A DNA stretch of 64,000 nucleotides from Yunchengibacter salinarum (GTDB taxonomy: Bacteria; Pseudomonadota; Alphaproteobacteria; Sphingomonadales; Kordiimonadaceae). Every line of letters begins with the position of its first letter. Position 1 is the stretch's first letter. The stretch lies in contig NZ_JBBJLN010000001.1 of assembly GCF_037658235.1 (NCBI RefSeq), positions 62,001-126,000 on the forward strand, read 5' to 3'. Positions 42,695-51,029 of this stretch are shown here, one piece after another. The position numbers and the translations under genes were made by a program. The notes beneath the pieces were generated by a model, which did no database searches, was not told the DNA's origin, and worked only from the letters and a program-made list of their open reading frames with translations.

Positions 42695-43972
42695 CTAATC
42701 GCTCGGCGACGCGGCGGACAGCCACGTCGTAAGCGGCGACCATAAACCGGCCCGTGCCCCGCTGCCAACGATCATCCCCACATGGCCGCTCGCCGGGGCC
42801 AGTGTTCGCGCATGGGGAAAGGCATCCAGCAGGGCCCGCACGCTTTCCGGCGGCACCAGCCGGTCACGGGCCGGGGCCGCGATCAGCACCGGGCCGCCGA
42901 ACGATTCCGGCACCACCGGCGCGCCATCCAGTGACCAGGTGCCGCGCGCCGGGGCGTTGGCGCCGTACCAGTCCCGCAGCACCTCCCGCGCCACGTCCAC
43001 GGGCAGGGGCGCGCCGTCATTGGCCCAGCTTTCCAGCGCCACAAAGAAATCGACCGCCGGATCATCGGGCGCCAGATTGGCAAAGCGGCGAAACTTGCGG
43101 GCCATCAGCGTGGGGTCGATACCCGCGAAAAAGCCCTGCAACAGCGCCACCGGCACGCCGGACCCGGTGGGCAGGGACGCCATCAGATCGGACATGCGCC
43201 GCGCCGCCGCGCCGCCCACGGCGCTGGCCGGGGCCTCGTCTTCCATGAAAAAGCGCCAGGGGGCCGCCAGCAGGGCCAGTCGCGACACCCGCTCCGGGGC
43301 CAGCGCGGCGGCGGCCACCGACAGCGTGCCCCCCATGCAATAACCCACCAGCGGCACCGGCCCACCGGCCAACGCAACCGCCCGGTCCAGCAAGGGCAAA
43401 AGGCGCTGCCGCACGGCGCGCGCAAGGGTCATGTCCGGCTCGAAACGATCCCCGGCCCAGTCCACCAGCAGCGGGCGCCAGCCCTGTTCGCGCAGCCAGC
43501 CCACCAGGGACCGGCCCGGCATCAGATCAAGAATGCGGGCGGGATTGACCATGCTGGGCACCAGCATCACCGGCGGGGCATCCACCGGGCCATGGTCCAG
43601 CAGGGTCACGCCGCCCACCGTGGCAAGCGGCGTGGCGGCGTGCGCCGGGCCGGTGGGGCGGCTTGCCTGATAGCGTGCCACCCCGGCCAGCATGGCTTGC
43701 AGCCGGGCCTGCGCCCGCGCCGCGACGGTGGCTGTCAGCCGGGCACGGGCCGATCGGTCCAACCCGGTGCAGGCGGCCCGAAGGGGTATCGCGGCGGCCT
43801 TCACATGCGGATGCCACATCAGATCATCATCCTGCATCAGCGCCAGCGCCGCCGCGGGGGCACCCAGCGCCATGGCCTGGGCATTGGCCATGTGCAGCGG
43901 CATGGGATGCGGGCCGGGCGGCAAGGGCCCATCCGGGCCGGATTCGGGACCGGACTCAGGACCGGTCATCAT
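42695..43972 (-). CDS. phaC: PhaC-like poly-beta-hydroxybutyrate polymerase
   Basis: About 425 residues, smaller than class I synthases (about 590) and larger than class III PhaC (about 355). The lipase-like box is G-x-C-x-G-G in LVGYCMGGTLSVAA, giving a catalytic Cys, with Asp in APARDRLVPPES and His in PASGHVGMIVGS. VMLVPSMVNPARILDLMPGRSLVGWL is the typical PhaC N-terminal region. It overlaps the upstream 60-residue gene by about 17 bases and lies near phaR, supporting a PHA role. Two adjacent ATGs (43972, 43969) are possible starts. Confidence 0.8.
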   Translation of the reverse strand: MMTGPESGPESGPDGPLPPGPHPMPLHMANAQAMALGAPAAALALMQDDDLMWHPHVKAAAIPLRAACTGLDRSARARLTATVAARAQARLQAMLAGVARYQASRPTGPAHAATPLATVGGVTLLDHGPVDAPPVMLVPSMVNPARILDLMPGRSLVGWLREQGWRPLLVDWAGDRFEPDMTLARAVRQRLLPLLDRAVALAGGPVPLVGYCMGGTLSVAAAALAPERVSRLALLAAPWRFFMEDEAPASAVGGAAARRMSDLMASLPTGSGVPVALLQGFFAGIDPTLMARKFRRFANLAPDDPAVDFFVALESWANDGAPLPVDVAREVLRDWYGANAPARGTWSLDGAPVVPESFGGPVLIAAPARDRLVPPESVRALLDAFPHARTLAPASGHVGMIVGSGARAGLWSPLTTWLSAASPSD

Positions 43973-44138
43973 CGCGCTCCGCCGTGTGGTGGTCGCCCGC
44001 CTCCATGCGCGCATGGGCTCGCAGATTGTCTTCCCACAGGTCCAGAATGCGATCGGCCAGCGCCGTCAGGTCGTCATTCCCTGACGGCGCGCCGCCCGCA
44101 CCCGGCGTCGTGCCTGACTGATCGTTCCGTTGCGTCAT
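43956..44138 (-). CDS. 60-residue protein co-encoded with the PhaC-like polymerase
   Basis: 60 residues, starting at ATG 44138 in front of the phaR-divergent region. The core DDLTALADRILDLWEDNLRAHARM looks like an amphipathic helix; the ends are acidic and Gly-rich. It overlaps the PhaC-like gene by about 17 bases, so the two are probably translated together. I do not recognise the family; a small polymerase partner is a hypothesis, comparable to the two-component class III/IV PHA synthases. Confidence 0.65.
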   Translation of the reverse strand: MTQRNDQSGTTPGAGGAPSGNDDLTALADRILDLWEDNLRAHARMEAGDHHTAERDDDRS

Positions 44139-44156
44139 GGCGGCAGTATAAACCGG

Positions 44157-44195
44157 TTTTTGTGCGCAAAAAGAATTGATTTTGCAGGCGCAAAA
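44157..44195. promoter_or_regulatory. Two TGC/GCA inverted repeats, candidate PhaR operators
   Basis: TTTTTGTGCGCAAAAA (44157-44172) is a near palindrome with one mismatched pair. TTTTGC (44180-44185) and GCAAAA (44190-44195) form a perfect inverted repeat with a 4-base spacer. They lie just upstream of the 60-residue gene and the PhaC-like gene, on the side where PhaR-type regulators of other species bind TGC-rich sites. Confidence 0.55.
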
Positions 44196-44268
44196 ATTAT
44201 TTAATAAACAGATAGGGTGAAGACTGCCAAATTGGCGTTTTCCCTTGCGTTTTTGACCATTTCCAGAT

Positions 44269-44288
44269 TTTATGCTGCGCAGCATAAA
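44269..44288. promoter_or_regulatory. 20-base perfect palindrome upstream of phaR, candidate PhaR autoregulatory operator
   Basis: TTTATGCTGC joined to its reverse complement GCAGCATAAA, with CTGC and GCAG in the centre. It lies 18 bases before the phaR ATG. PhaR proteins of Paracoccus and Rhodobacter recognise CTGC-(spacer)-GCAG-type sites and repress their own gene, so this is a strong candidate. Confidence 0.7.
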
Positions 44289-44306
44289 CAGAAAGGGGAG
44301 AGGCCC

Positions 44307-44903
44307 ATGGCCCGCACACGGCGCCAGGAAGGCGAGCCCATCATCATCAAGAAATACGCCAATCGGCGGCTCTACAACACCGCAACATCCAGCTATGTGA
44401 CGCTGGAACATCTGGCGGAGATGATCAAGCAGGATGAAGACTTCGTGGTCCGGGATGCCAAAACCGGCGACGACATCACCCGCACCGTGCTGACCCAGAT
44501 CATTTTCGACAAGGAATCGAAAGACAAGACCATGCTGCCGCTGCCCTTTCTGCGGCAATTGATCGCCATGTACGGCGACGGTATGCAGACCATGATTCCC
44601 ACCTATCTGCAATGCGCCATGGAAGCCCTGACCAACAATCAGGAAAAAGTACGGGAAGCGGTGGTGACCGGGCAGGGGCCGCAGGCCTTCATGCCCATGA
44701 TGGAAGACATCACCCGCCAGAACATGAAGCTGTTTTCCGATGCCATGCGCATGTTCAACCCGGCAGCCGAAGGCGGGGAAAACGCCGCCGCCGCCGCGCG
44801 GGCCAGGGCCGACTCGCAGACCCACCAGAAAGACGAGGAAATCCGCGCCCTGAAGGAGCAACTGTCCCGCCTGCAAACACAGGTGGACAAACTTTCCGGC
44901 TAA
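44307..44903 (+). CDS. phaR: PhaR-type polyhydroxyalkanoate synthesis repressor
   Basis: 198 residues. The N-terminal PHB/PHA DNA-binding domain is diagnostic: IIIKKYANRRLYNTATSSYVTLEHLAEMI, then the PHB accumulation regulatory domain (TVLTQIIFDKESKDKTMLPLPFLRQLIAMYGD). The C-terminus is Ala-rich, ending in a coiled coil (IRALKEQLSRLQTQVDKL). PhaR senses PHA granules and represses phasin and synthesis genes. GGGGAG precedes ATG 44307. A terminator follows at 44947-44974. Confidence 0.95.
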   Translation: MARTRRQEGEPIIIKKYANRRLYNTATSSYVTLEHLAEMIKQDEDFVVRDAKTGDDITRTVLTQIIFDKESKDKTMLPLPFLRQLIAMYGDGMQTMIPTYLQCAMEALTNNQEKVREAVVTGQGPQAFMPMMEDITRQNMKLFSDAMRMFNPAAEGGENAAAAARARADSQTHQKDEEIRALKEQLSRLQTQVDKLSG

Positions 44904-44946
44904 ACGGGCTGGACGGGGGGCGCCCCGCGCCCGATGCTGATGAACG

Positions 44947-44974
44947 CGGCGACGCGGCCCCGTGTCGCCGTTTT
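44947..44974 (+). terminator. Intrinsic terminator after phaR
   Basis: CGGCGAC (44947-44953) pairs with GTCGCCG (44964-44970) around a 10-base loop, followed by TTTT (44971-44974). It is 44 bases after the phaR stop. Confidence 0.65.
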
Positions 44975-45039
44975 CATGGGGCGCCCGTTTTCATGGAGCG
45001 CCCGCTTAAAGGGAAGTCCGTTTTCAGGGAAGCCCCGTT

Positions 45040-46245
45040 ATGCCGGTATTGCTGATCGCCGTTTTCATCGACCTGGTGGGATTCGGCATCATCGTCCCTA
45101 TTCTGCCCTTCATCGCCAAGGCGTATGGCGGCAGCGCCTTCACCGGCACGGCGCTGATTTCCATCTATTCCCTAATGACCTTTCTGTCCGGCCCGATCTG
45201 GGGCCGGCTGTCGGATCGTATCGGGCGCAAACCCGCCCTGATGTTCACCTTCATGGGGGCGGTGATCTCCTATATCACGCTGGCCCATGCGGACAGCCTG
45301 GCCATGCTGTTCCTGGCGCGCGGCATGTCCGGGGCCATGGCGGGCAATGTGGGTGTGGTCATGGCCTCCATCGCCGACCGCACCCATGAAGGCAACCGGG
45401 GGCGGGCGCTGGGCTGGCTTGGCGGTGTTTTCGGGCTGGGGTTCGCCGTGGGGCCGGGGCTTGGCGGGCTGCTGGGCTCGATGGGCAGCGGCCCGGCCAT
45501 CTATCTTCCCGGCCTGACGGCGGCTGGCCTGTCACTGACCGCCTTCATCCTGACCGCCGTTCTGATGCGGGAAAGCCATCCGCTGAAGGCTGACACCGAT
45601 ATCACCCCGGACAGCACGGGGGCGCCCGGTGCCGCCGATGTGGCCCCCGCCGCGCCCCCCATGCGGCTGTCGCTGCTGTTCACCACACCGACGCGCGGGC
45701 TGCTGTTTGCCATGTTCACCCTGTTGGCAGTGGGCCAGAGCATCACCTTTTCCATCACCCCCTTCTGGGCGGAAAGCGCGCTTGGCTGGTCCGAACGGGA
45801 AGTGGGCTTCCTGATGATGGCCGTCGGCCTGATGGTGGCGGCGGTGCAGACTTTCGCGCTCGGCCCCATCTTTCGCGCCGTGGGGGAGGCCCGCGCCCTG
45901 ATGGGCGGCATGGGGCTGGCGCTGGCGGGCGCCGCGATCATCAGTTTCGGGGGCGGCACGGTCTGGTCCGCCATAATCGGCTTCCCCCTGACCATGACCG
46001 GCATGACCGCGGGCTTCCCGGCGCTCAACAGCATCGTGTCCATGCGCACCGGCAGCCGGGATCAGGGTGCGGCGCTGGGCCTGGCCAACGGCATGTCGGC
46101 GCTGGGCCGGGTAGCCGGGCCGCTCAGCGCGGGAAGCCTGTTTTCCGCCGCCACCCCGGCCCTGCCCTTTCTGGTGCTGTCAGTGATGGCCTGCGCCATC
46201 CTGGCCTGGGCCAGTGGCCAGATTGGCCGGGAACGCGGCGGGTAA
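45040..46245 (+). CDS. MFS transporter, DHA1/Tet-type drug exporter family
   Basis: 401 residues with 12 expected helices. The N-terminal FIDLVGFGIIVPILPFIAKAYGG is the classic start of TetA-like exporters; the loop 2-3 motif is GRLSDRIGRKPAL, and the motif C region is LGGVFGLGFAVGPGLGGLLGS. It is probably a proton-driven efflux pump of unknown substrate; this does not by itself show drug resistance. It follows phaR on the same strand after a terminator-like hairpin, so it likely has its own promoter. Confidence 0.9.
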   Translation: MPVLLIAVFIDLVGFGIIVPILPFIAKAYGGSAFTGTALISIYSLMTFLSGPIWGRLSDRIGRKPALMFTFMGAVISYITLAHADSLAMLFLARGMSGAMAGNVGVVMASIADRTHEGNRGRALGWLGGVFGLGFAVGPGLGGLLGSMGSGPAIYLPGLTAAGLSLTAFILTAVLMRESHPLKADTDITPDSTGAPGAADVAPAAPPMRLSLLFTTPTRGLLFAMFTLLAVGQSITFSITPFWAESALGWSEREVGFLMMAVGLMVAAVQTFALGPIFRAVGEARALMGGMGLALAGAAIISFGGGTVWSAIIGFPLTMTGMTAGFPALNSIVSMRTGSRDQGAALGLANGMSALGRVAGPLSAGSLFSAATPALPFLVLSVMACAILAWASGQIGRERGG

Positions 46246-46285
46246 TGCCCACCACACACACGGCGCGCACGAACCGGGAAGCGCC

Positions 46286-46918
46286 TTATGCCTCATCGCA
46301 GGCCGCGCGCCGCTCCAGCAACCATTGGCCCAGATTGGTGGCCACTTCATCCATGCCCGCATTGAAGGCGGCCATGATGGCGCCCTCACCGTCGCCCGGC
46401 GTGGGCTGGGCGGAATCGAACGTGGCGCGGCCAATCAGGGCATTGTCCCTGAGCCGCACCAGCGATGTTTCGATCGCCATCTTCACCCGGTCCTGCGCCA
46501 CCTCGGCGCCCGGCGAGAACTGGAACGCCCAGACGGTCAGGGTCATGCGACAGGCGGCGTCCACGTCAAGGCTGCCCTCCCCGATCGTCTGCGCGCCGGA
46601 ATTGGTCCGCAAAGCCCGCACCATATAGCCGCGAATGAGATCCGACAGATTGGCCGCCCAGCGCACACCACCCAGCGCGCTGCGCTCGAACCCCGCCATT
46701 TCCACCGTAATGACCCGCCCCCCCAGGCCGCCCTGCATCACCGGTTCTTCCAGATAGATCACCGGCCCGTCGCCGGGATAGGGGGAGCTTCCCTGCCATT
46801 CCAGGGTAAAGGTGCGTTCCGCCGGATTTTCCGGCAACAGGCTGAACCCGCCGCAGCCGGTCAGCACCAGAAACGCGGGCAGCAGCACCCAGCCGGGCAG
46901 CCTGGTATGACGGGTCAT
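46286..46918 (-). CDS. ABC-type transport auxiliary lipoprotein (PqiC/DUF330-like)
   Basis: 210 residues. A lipoprotein signal (VLLPAFLVLTGC) is followed by a beta-alpha domain (TFTLEWQGSSPYPGDGPVIYLEEPVMQGGLGGRVITVEM; DLIRGYMVRALRTN; FNAGMDEVATNLGQWLL). PqiC-type lipoproteins sit in the outer membrane beside MCE proteins. It is the last gene of the Mla-type operon and overlaps the MlaD gene by 4 bases (ATGA). Confidence 0.82.
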   Translation of the reverse strand: MTRHTRLPGWVLLPAFLVLTGCGGFSLLPENPAERTFTLEWQGSSPYPGDGPVIYLEEPVMQGGLGGRVITVEMAGFERSALGGVRWAANLSDLIRGYMVRALRTNSGAQTIGEGSLDVDAACRMTLTVWAFQFSPGAEVAQDRVKMAIETSLVRLRDNALIGRATFDSAQPTPGDGEGAIMAAFNAGMDEVATNLGQWLLERRAACDEA

Positions 46919-47886
46919 TGCTCATCCTCCTCAACCGTGCGGCTTTTCAGATCATAGGTCTTTTCCTCGCCGCCAAAGATCACTTCGCTGGGATTGCGCT
47001 CCACCCGCTTCACCAGCCGGGACAGGCCCCGCGCCGTGCGGCGCAGATCGGTGATCATGCGGGAAATCTCCGGCAGGCTGCCATTGACGAACTGGGTCAT
47101 GGCCTTTTCATTGCCAGCCACCAGACCATCCACCCGCGCCAGCATGGTTTCCGCCGTCTGCATGGTGCGTCGGGCATCCGAAACCAGCGCCGTCACGTCT
47201 TCCTTCATCAGCCGGTCGGCGCTGCCCGCGGCATCCTCCAGCCGCCCGGCCATGCCGGCCACGGCCATCAGGGTCCGCCGCGACTCGGACATCACGGCCT
47301 CCAGATCCTCGGTGCCGCGCGCCATATTGGCGCTGAGCGTTTCGGTGTTCTGGATCGCGCGGCTGAGCGCCTGAATGTTTTCATCCCGCAGCAGCTTCTG
47401 CACCTGCGCCACCGCCTTGATCGCCGCGTCCAGCAGGGTCGGCGTTTCCGTATAAAGGGCCTGAAGCGCCGATTGCGTGGCCGGAATCACAGCGTTTTCC
47501 TTGCCCTCTGGCGGTTCCAGCGGCGGCGCATTGGCGGGGCCGCCATCCAGTTCCACAAAGGCCACGCCGGTCAGCCCCTGAAACTCCAGCCGGGCGGAGG
47601 CGCCCTCATTGATCGGCACCCGCTTTTCGATGCGGACGGTCACGCGCACCTGCTGGGGGTTGTCCGCGCCCAGCCCCAGATCGATCACGTCGCCCACCGG
47701 AATGCCCATATAATACACCGTGCTGTTCTTCAGCAGGCCGGAAATGGAGCTGTCGAAATAGACGTCGTATTCCTCATATTCGGCATCCAGATCGGCCTTC
47801 GCCACCCATAGCGCGATCGCCACGGCGCCCACCAGGAACAAGAGCACGAAGCTGCCCACCAATATATGTGAAGCCCGCGTTTCCAT
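46915..47886 (-). CDS. mlaD: MlaD-family MCE protein
   Basis: 323 residues. It has an N-terminal membrane helix (ILVGSFVLLFLVGAVAIALWVA) and an MCE domain (YDVYFDSSISGLLKNSTVYYMGIPVGDVIDLGL and VTVRIEKRVPINEGASARLEFQGLTGVAFVELDGG), then a long helical C-terminus predicted to form a coiled coil or barrel (about 140-310). MCE proteins form a hexameric ring that carries phospholipids across the periplasm. Gene order and spacing (3-base gap from mlaF) support the ABC transporter. Confidence 0.93.
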   Translation of the reverse strand: METRASHILVGSFVLLFLVGAVAIALWVAKADLDAEYEEYDVYFDSSISGLLKNSTVYYMGIPVGDVIDLGLGADNPQQVRVTVRIEKRVPINEGASARLEFQGLTGVAFVELDGGPANAPPLEPPEGKENAVIPATQSALQALYTETPTLLDAAIKAVAQVQKLLRDENIQALSRAIQNTETLSANMARGTEDLEAVMSESRRTLMAVAGMAGRLEDAAGSADRLMKEDVTALVSDARRTMQTAETMLARVDGLVAGNEKAMTQFVNGSLPEISRMITDLRRTARGLSRLVKRVERNPSEVIFGGEEKTYDLKSRTVEEDEQ

Positions 47887-47889
47887 GGT

Positions 47890-48669
47890 TCACTCCTTCG
47901 TCGCGCCAAGCGCGGCGGCTTCTTCTGCCGACCGCCCGCGCGGCCCATTGAAATAATCCTGCACCCAGGGGTGATCAAAGGCACGCACCTGCGCCAGCGG
48001 GGCATTGATCAGGATGCGCTTTTCCCCCAGCACCGCAATGCGATCGCAGATGCTGACCAGTGTATCCAGATCATGGGTGACAAGAAACACGCTGAGCCCC
48101 AGATTATCGCGCAACTCCTTGACCAGCCGATCGATCCCGCTGGCCCCGATGGGGTCGAGCCCGGCGGTGGGTTCGTCCAGAAACAGCACTTCCGGGTCCA
48201 GCGCGAGCGCGCGGGCCAGCGCGGCGCGCTTGCGCATTCCCCCGGACAGGCCCGATGGATACTGCCGCGCCGCATCCAGCGGCAGGCCCACCATTTCCAC
48301 CTTGGAACGGGCCAGATCATCCAGCAAATGCCGGGACAGATGATAATGTTCCCTGAGCGGCACCTGAATGTTCTGCGCCACGGTCAGCGACGAGAACAGC
48401 GCCCCGTCCTGAAACAGCACGCCAAGGCGGCGCCCGTCCCGCTGGCCGCGCGCCATGCCGGGGCAATTGAAGCGGATGTCACCGGCCCAAGGCTTCAGCA
48501 GCCCCACAATGGCCCTGAGCAGCACCGACTTTCCGGTACCGCTGCCCCCCACAATGCCCAGAATTTCACCGCGCCGCATGTCCAGGTCCAGGCCATCATG
48601 CACCACATGTTTGCCAAAGCCGGTTTTCAGGCCCCGCACCCGGATCACATTGTCCGCCTGTTCCGTCAT
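47890..48669 (-). CDS. mlaF: MlaF-type ABC transporter ATP-binding protein
   Basis: 259 residues. Walker A GGSGTGKSVLLRAIVGLL, signature LSGGMRKRAALARAL, Walker B EVLFLDEPTAGLDP, and the H-loop VFLVTHDLDTL are all present. The C-terminus (NAPLAQVRAFDHPWVQDYFNGPRGR) matches MlaF. It energises phospholipid transport. The ATG at 48669 overlaps the permease stop by 4 bases. Confidence 0.94.
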   Translation of the reverse strand: MTEQADNVIRVRGLKTGFGKHVVHDGLDLDMRRGEILGIVGGSGTGKSVLLRAIVGLLKPWAGDIRFNCPGMARGQRDGRRLGVLFQDGALFSSLTVAQNIQVPLREHYHLSRHLLDDLARSKVEMVGLPLDAARQYPSGLSGGMRKRAALARALALDPEVLFLDEPTAGLDPIGASGIDRLVKELRDNLGLSVFLVTHDLDTLVSICDRIAVLGEKRILINAPLAQVRAFDHPWVQDYFNGPRGRSAEEAAALGATKE

Positions 48670-49838
48670 AAGCCCACCGCCGTAAAGAAAACCGCGAACA
48701 GTGCATCCAGCACGATCACGTAAAAGATCGCCTGCACCACGGATCGCGTGGTGTGGCGGCCCAGCGCATCGGCGCTGCCCGACACCCGAAGCCCCTGATA
48801 GCAGCCCGTCACGGCGATGATCGCCCCGAAGAAAGGCGCCTTGATCATGCCAACGAGAAAATGTTCCACCGCCACCGCATCCTGAAAATAGACCAGGAAA
48901 TTGGCCGGCTGGATATCCAGTTGCCACCAGGCCATCAGCGCGCCGCCGAACACGCCCATCACATTGGCGAACACGGTCAGCAGCGGCAGCACCACCAGCA
49001 AGGCCAGAAAACGGGGCAGCACCAGCACTTCCACCGGGTCCATGCCGATGGTGCGCATGGCATCCACCTCCTCCCTGAGGCTCATGGAGCCGATTTCAGC
49101 GGTGAAGGCACTGCCCGACCGGCCCGCGATCATGATGGCGGTCAGCAGGATGCCCAATTCCCGAAACAGCGAGATGCCCAGCATGTCCACCACCAGTATA
49201 TCGGCGCCAAAGCGCTGCAACTGAACCGCCCCCTGATTGACCATCACCGAGCCGATCAGGAAGGAAATCAGCCCCACAATGCCCATGGCGCGCACGCCGG
49301 TCATTTCCATCTGATTCACGGTGGCGATAAACCGAAACCGACCGGGATGCAGCAGCATCCGGGCCAGCCGCGCCAGAATCAGCCCCACAAAGCCCACCGC
49401 CCCGCCGAGGGAGCGATAGCCGCGAAAGGTCAGATCCCCCAGATCCGCCACCGGTTGCAGCAGCGGCGGCAGATCGTCCGCATCCACCCGCGTGGGCGGC
49501 GGGCATTGCTTGACCACGTTCAACAATGCCTGATGGGTGTTCCGGGTGCCCACAAGCGCCGGGTCCCCCTTTCCGCCGAGCATCATGATGGCCCGGCGCA
49601 CCAGCAGGGCACCGGTGGTATCCATGCGCCCGATACCCGACAGGTCGAGCGACTCCACGCGCAGACCAGCCGCGCCGCCGTCCCGGATCAGGCGGTCGAT
49701 ATGGGCGGCATGATCCACCACCCAGTCGCCACCACAGCGGGCCACCCCATCCCCATCCGCCGCCGGCAGGGTGAGAAAGGCCGCATCGCCTGAACGCGCC
49801 TTTCCTTCCGGCGCCCTGTCCGTGTCCGTCCGCGTCAT
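48666..49838 (-). CDS. mlaE: MlaE-type ABC permease with N-terminal STAS domain
   Basis: 390 residues. The N-terminal STAS-like region (about 20-105: SLDLSGIGRMDTTGALLVRRAIMML) is fused to the MlaE permease domain (GIVGLISFLIGSVMVNQGAVQLQRFGADILVVDMLGISLFRELGILLTAIMIAGRSGSAFTAEIGSMS). The EIGSM-x-E/R and GxxE motifs of the family are conserved. A separate MlaB is thus not needed. No MlaC-like periplasmic gene is in the window. Start at 49838 with GGGAACGG upstream. Confidence 0.93.
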   Translation of the reverse strand: MTRTDTDRAPEGKARSGDAAFLTLPAADGDGVARCGGDWVVDHAAHIDRLIRDGGAAGLRVESLDLSGIGRMDTTGALLVRRAIMMLGGKGDPALVGTRNTHQALLNVVKQCPPPTRVDADDLPPLLQPVADLGDLTFRGYRSLGGAVGFVGLILARLARMLLHPGRFRFIATVNQMEMTGVRAMGIVGLISFLIGSVMVNQGAVQLQRFGADILVVDMLGISLFRELGILLTAIMIAGRSGSAFTAEIGSMSLREEVDAMRTIGMDPVEVLVLPRFLALLVVLPLLTVFANVMGVFGGALMAWWQLDIQPANFLVYFQDAVAVEHFLVGMIKAPFFGAIIAVTGCYQGLRVSGSADALGRHTTRSVVQAIFYVIVLDALFAVFFTAVGL

Positions 49839-49929
49839 TCCGTTCCCGCACCTGAAAGGGTTAACAGGCACACCATAGGGACAAGACCACGACACCTGCA
49901 AATGTTTCAGACCGTACCGCGCGCGATCC

Positions 49930-49958
49930 TTGCCAAGTCCGGGTCCCGCTTCTAGGCT
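49930..49958 (+). promoter_or_regulatory. Candidate promoter for pip
   Basis: TTGCCA (49930-49935) and TAGGCT (49953-49958) are separated by exactly 17 bases. It lies 25 bases upstream of the GTG start at 49984, so it supports that start over the in-frame TTG at 49930, which would overlap the promoter. Confidence 0.5.
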
Positions 49959-49983
49959 TTTACAAAGAAGAGAAGGTATTTCC

Positions 49984-50967
49984 GTGCGCGCCGATACAGA
50001 CCGTCAGGAGCAGGTTCTCTACCCACCCATTGAGCCTTTCGACAGCTTCCGGCTGCCGGTGGGGGATGGGCATGTGATCCATGTGGAACGCTGCGGCAAC
50101 CCGGACGGCCTGCCGGTGCTGTTCGTCCATGGTGGGCCCGGCGGCGGCATCACGCCGATCCAGCGCCGCTTTTTCGACCCGGCGCGCTGCCACATCATCC
50201 TGTTCGACCAGCGGGGCTGCGGCCAGTCCCGCCCCTTTGCCGGGCTCGCCGCCAATACGAGCTGGGATCTGGTCGCCGACATGGAAGCCATCCGCCTTCA
50301 TCTGGGCATTGACCGCTGGGTGCTGTTCGGCGGCAGTTGGGGGGTGGCACTGTCGCTGCTATACGCCCTGCACAACCGGGACCGGGTCGCCGGCATGGTG
50401 CTGAGGGGGATTTTCCTGATGAGCCAGCGGGAGCTGGACTGGTTCTATGGCGGCGGCACCGGCGCCCTGTTCCCGGAAGCCTATGAGCGTTTTCTCGCCC
50501 CCCTGACACCGGCGGAGCGCGCCGACCCCATATCGGCCTATCATCAGCGCCTGACAGACGACTCAAACCGCGAAGCAGCGCTGGATGCCGCCCGCCACTG
50601 GACATTGTGGGAAAGCAGCACGGTGACACTGGTGCCGGACCACGGCCAGCACGCCCGCAGCATCGATGCGGATTTCGCCCGCGCCTTCGCCCGGATCGAG
50701 GCGCACTATTTCCACCATCTCGGCTTTCTGGGGGAGGACGACTATCTGATCAGGCGGGCGCACCGGCTGAACCATATTCCCACCTTTCTGATACAGGGGC
50801 GCTATGACGCCATCTGTCCGCCGCGCTCCGCCTGGGCGCTGGCACGGGAAATGCCGTCAGCCACGCTGAAAATGCTGCCGGTGGCGGGCCATTCCGCGTT
50901 CGAGCCCCCGGTGACCGATGCCCTGATCTCGGCCATGAACAGCCTGATCACCAGCCTTGACAGATGA
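49984..50967 (+). CDS. pip: Proline iminopeptidase
   Basis: 327 residues, alpha/beta hydrolase. The N-terminal LPVLFVHGGPGGGITPIQRRFFDPARCHIILFDQRGCGQS is diagnostic, the nucleophile is in LFGGSWGVALSLLYAL, and Asp and His lie in GRYDAICPP and VAGHSAFEP. The enzyme removes N-terminal proline from peptides in the cytoplasm. It starts with a GTG at 49984 with GAGAAGG 7 bases upstream. Its stop overlaps (ATGA) an ATG of the following hydrolase gene. Confidence 0.94.
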   Translation: MRADTDRQEQVLYPPIEPFDSFRLPVGDGHVIHVERCGNPDGLPVLFVHGGPGGGITPIQRRFFDPARCHIILFDQRGCGQSRPFAGLAANTSWDLVADMEAIRLHLGIDRWVLFGGSWGVALSLLYALHNRDRVAGMVLRGIFLMSQRELDWFYGGGTGALFPEAYERFLAPLTPAERADPISAYHQRLTDDSNREAALDAARHWTLWESSTVTLVPDHGQHARSIDADFARAFARIEAHYFHHLGFLGEDDYLIRRAHRLNHIPTFLIQGRYDAICPPRSAWALAREMPSATLKMLPVAGHSAFEPPVTDALISAMNSLITSLDR

Positions 50968-51029
50968 CCCCCCAGCCCCTGAACCGGCCCCCGAACCAGC
51001 CCGTGCCCCCTGAAAATGAGAGATCGCCC

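Noticed and set aside
45040..46245. Antibiotic resistance determinant
   Set aside because: The transporter resembles TetA-like exporters only in general MFS features; no resistance is claimed from family membership alone.
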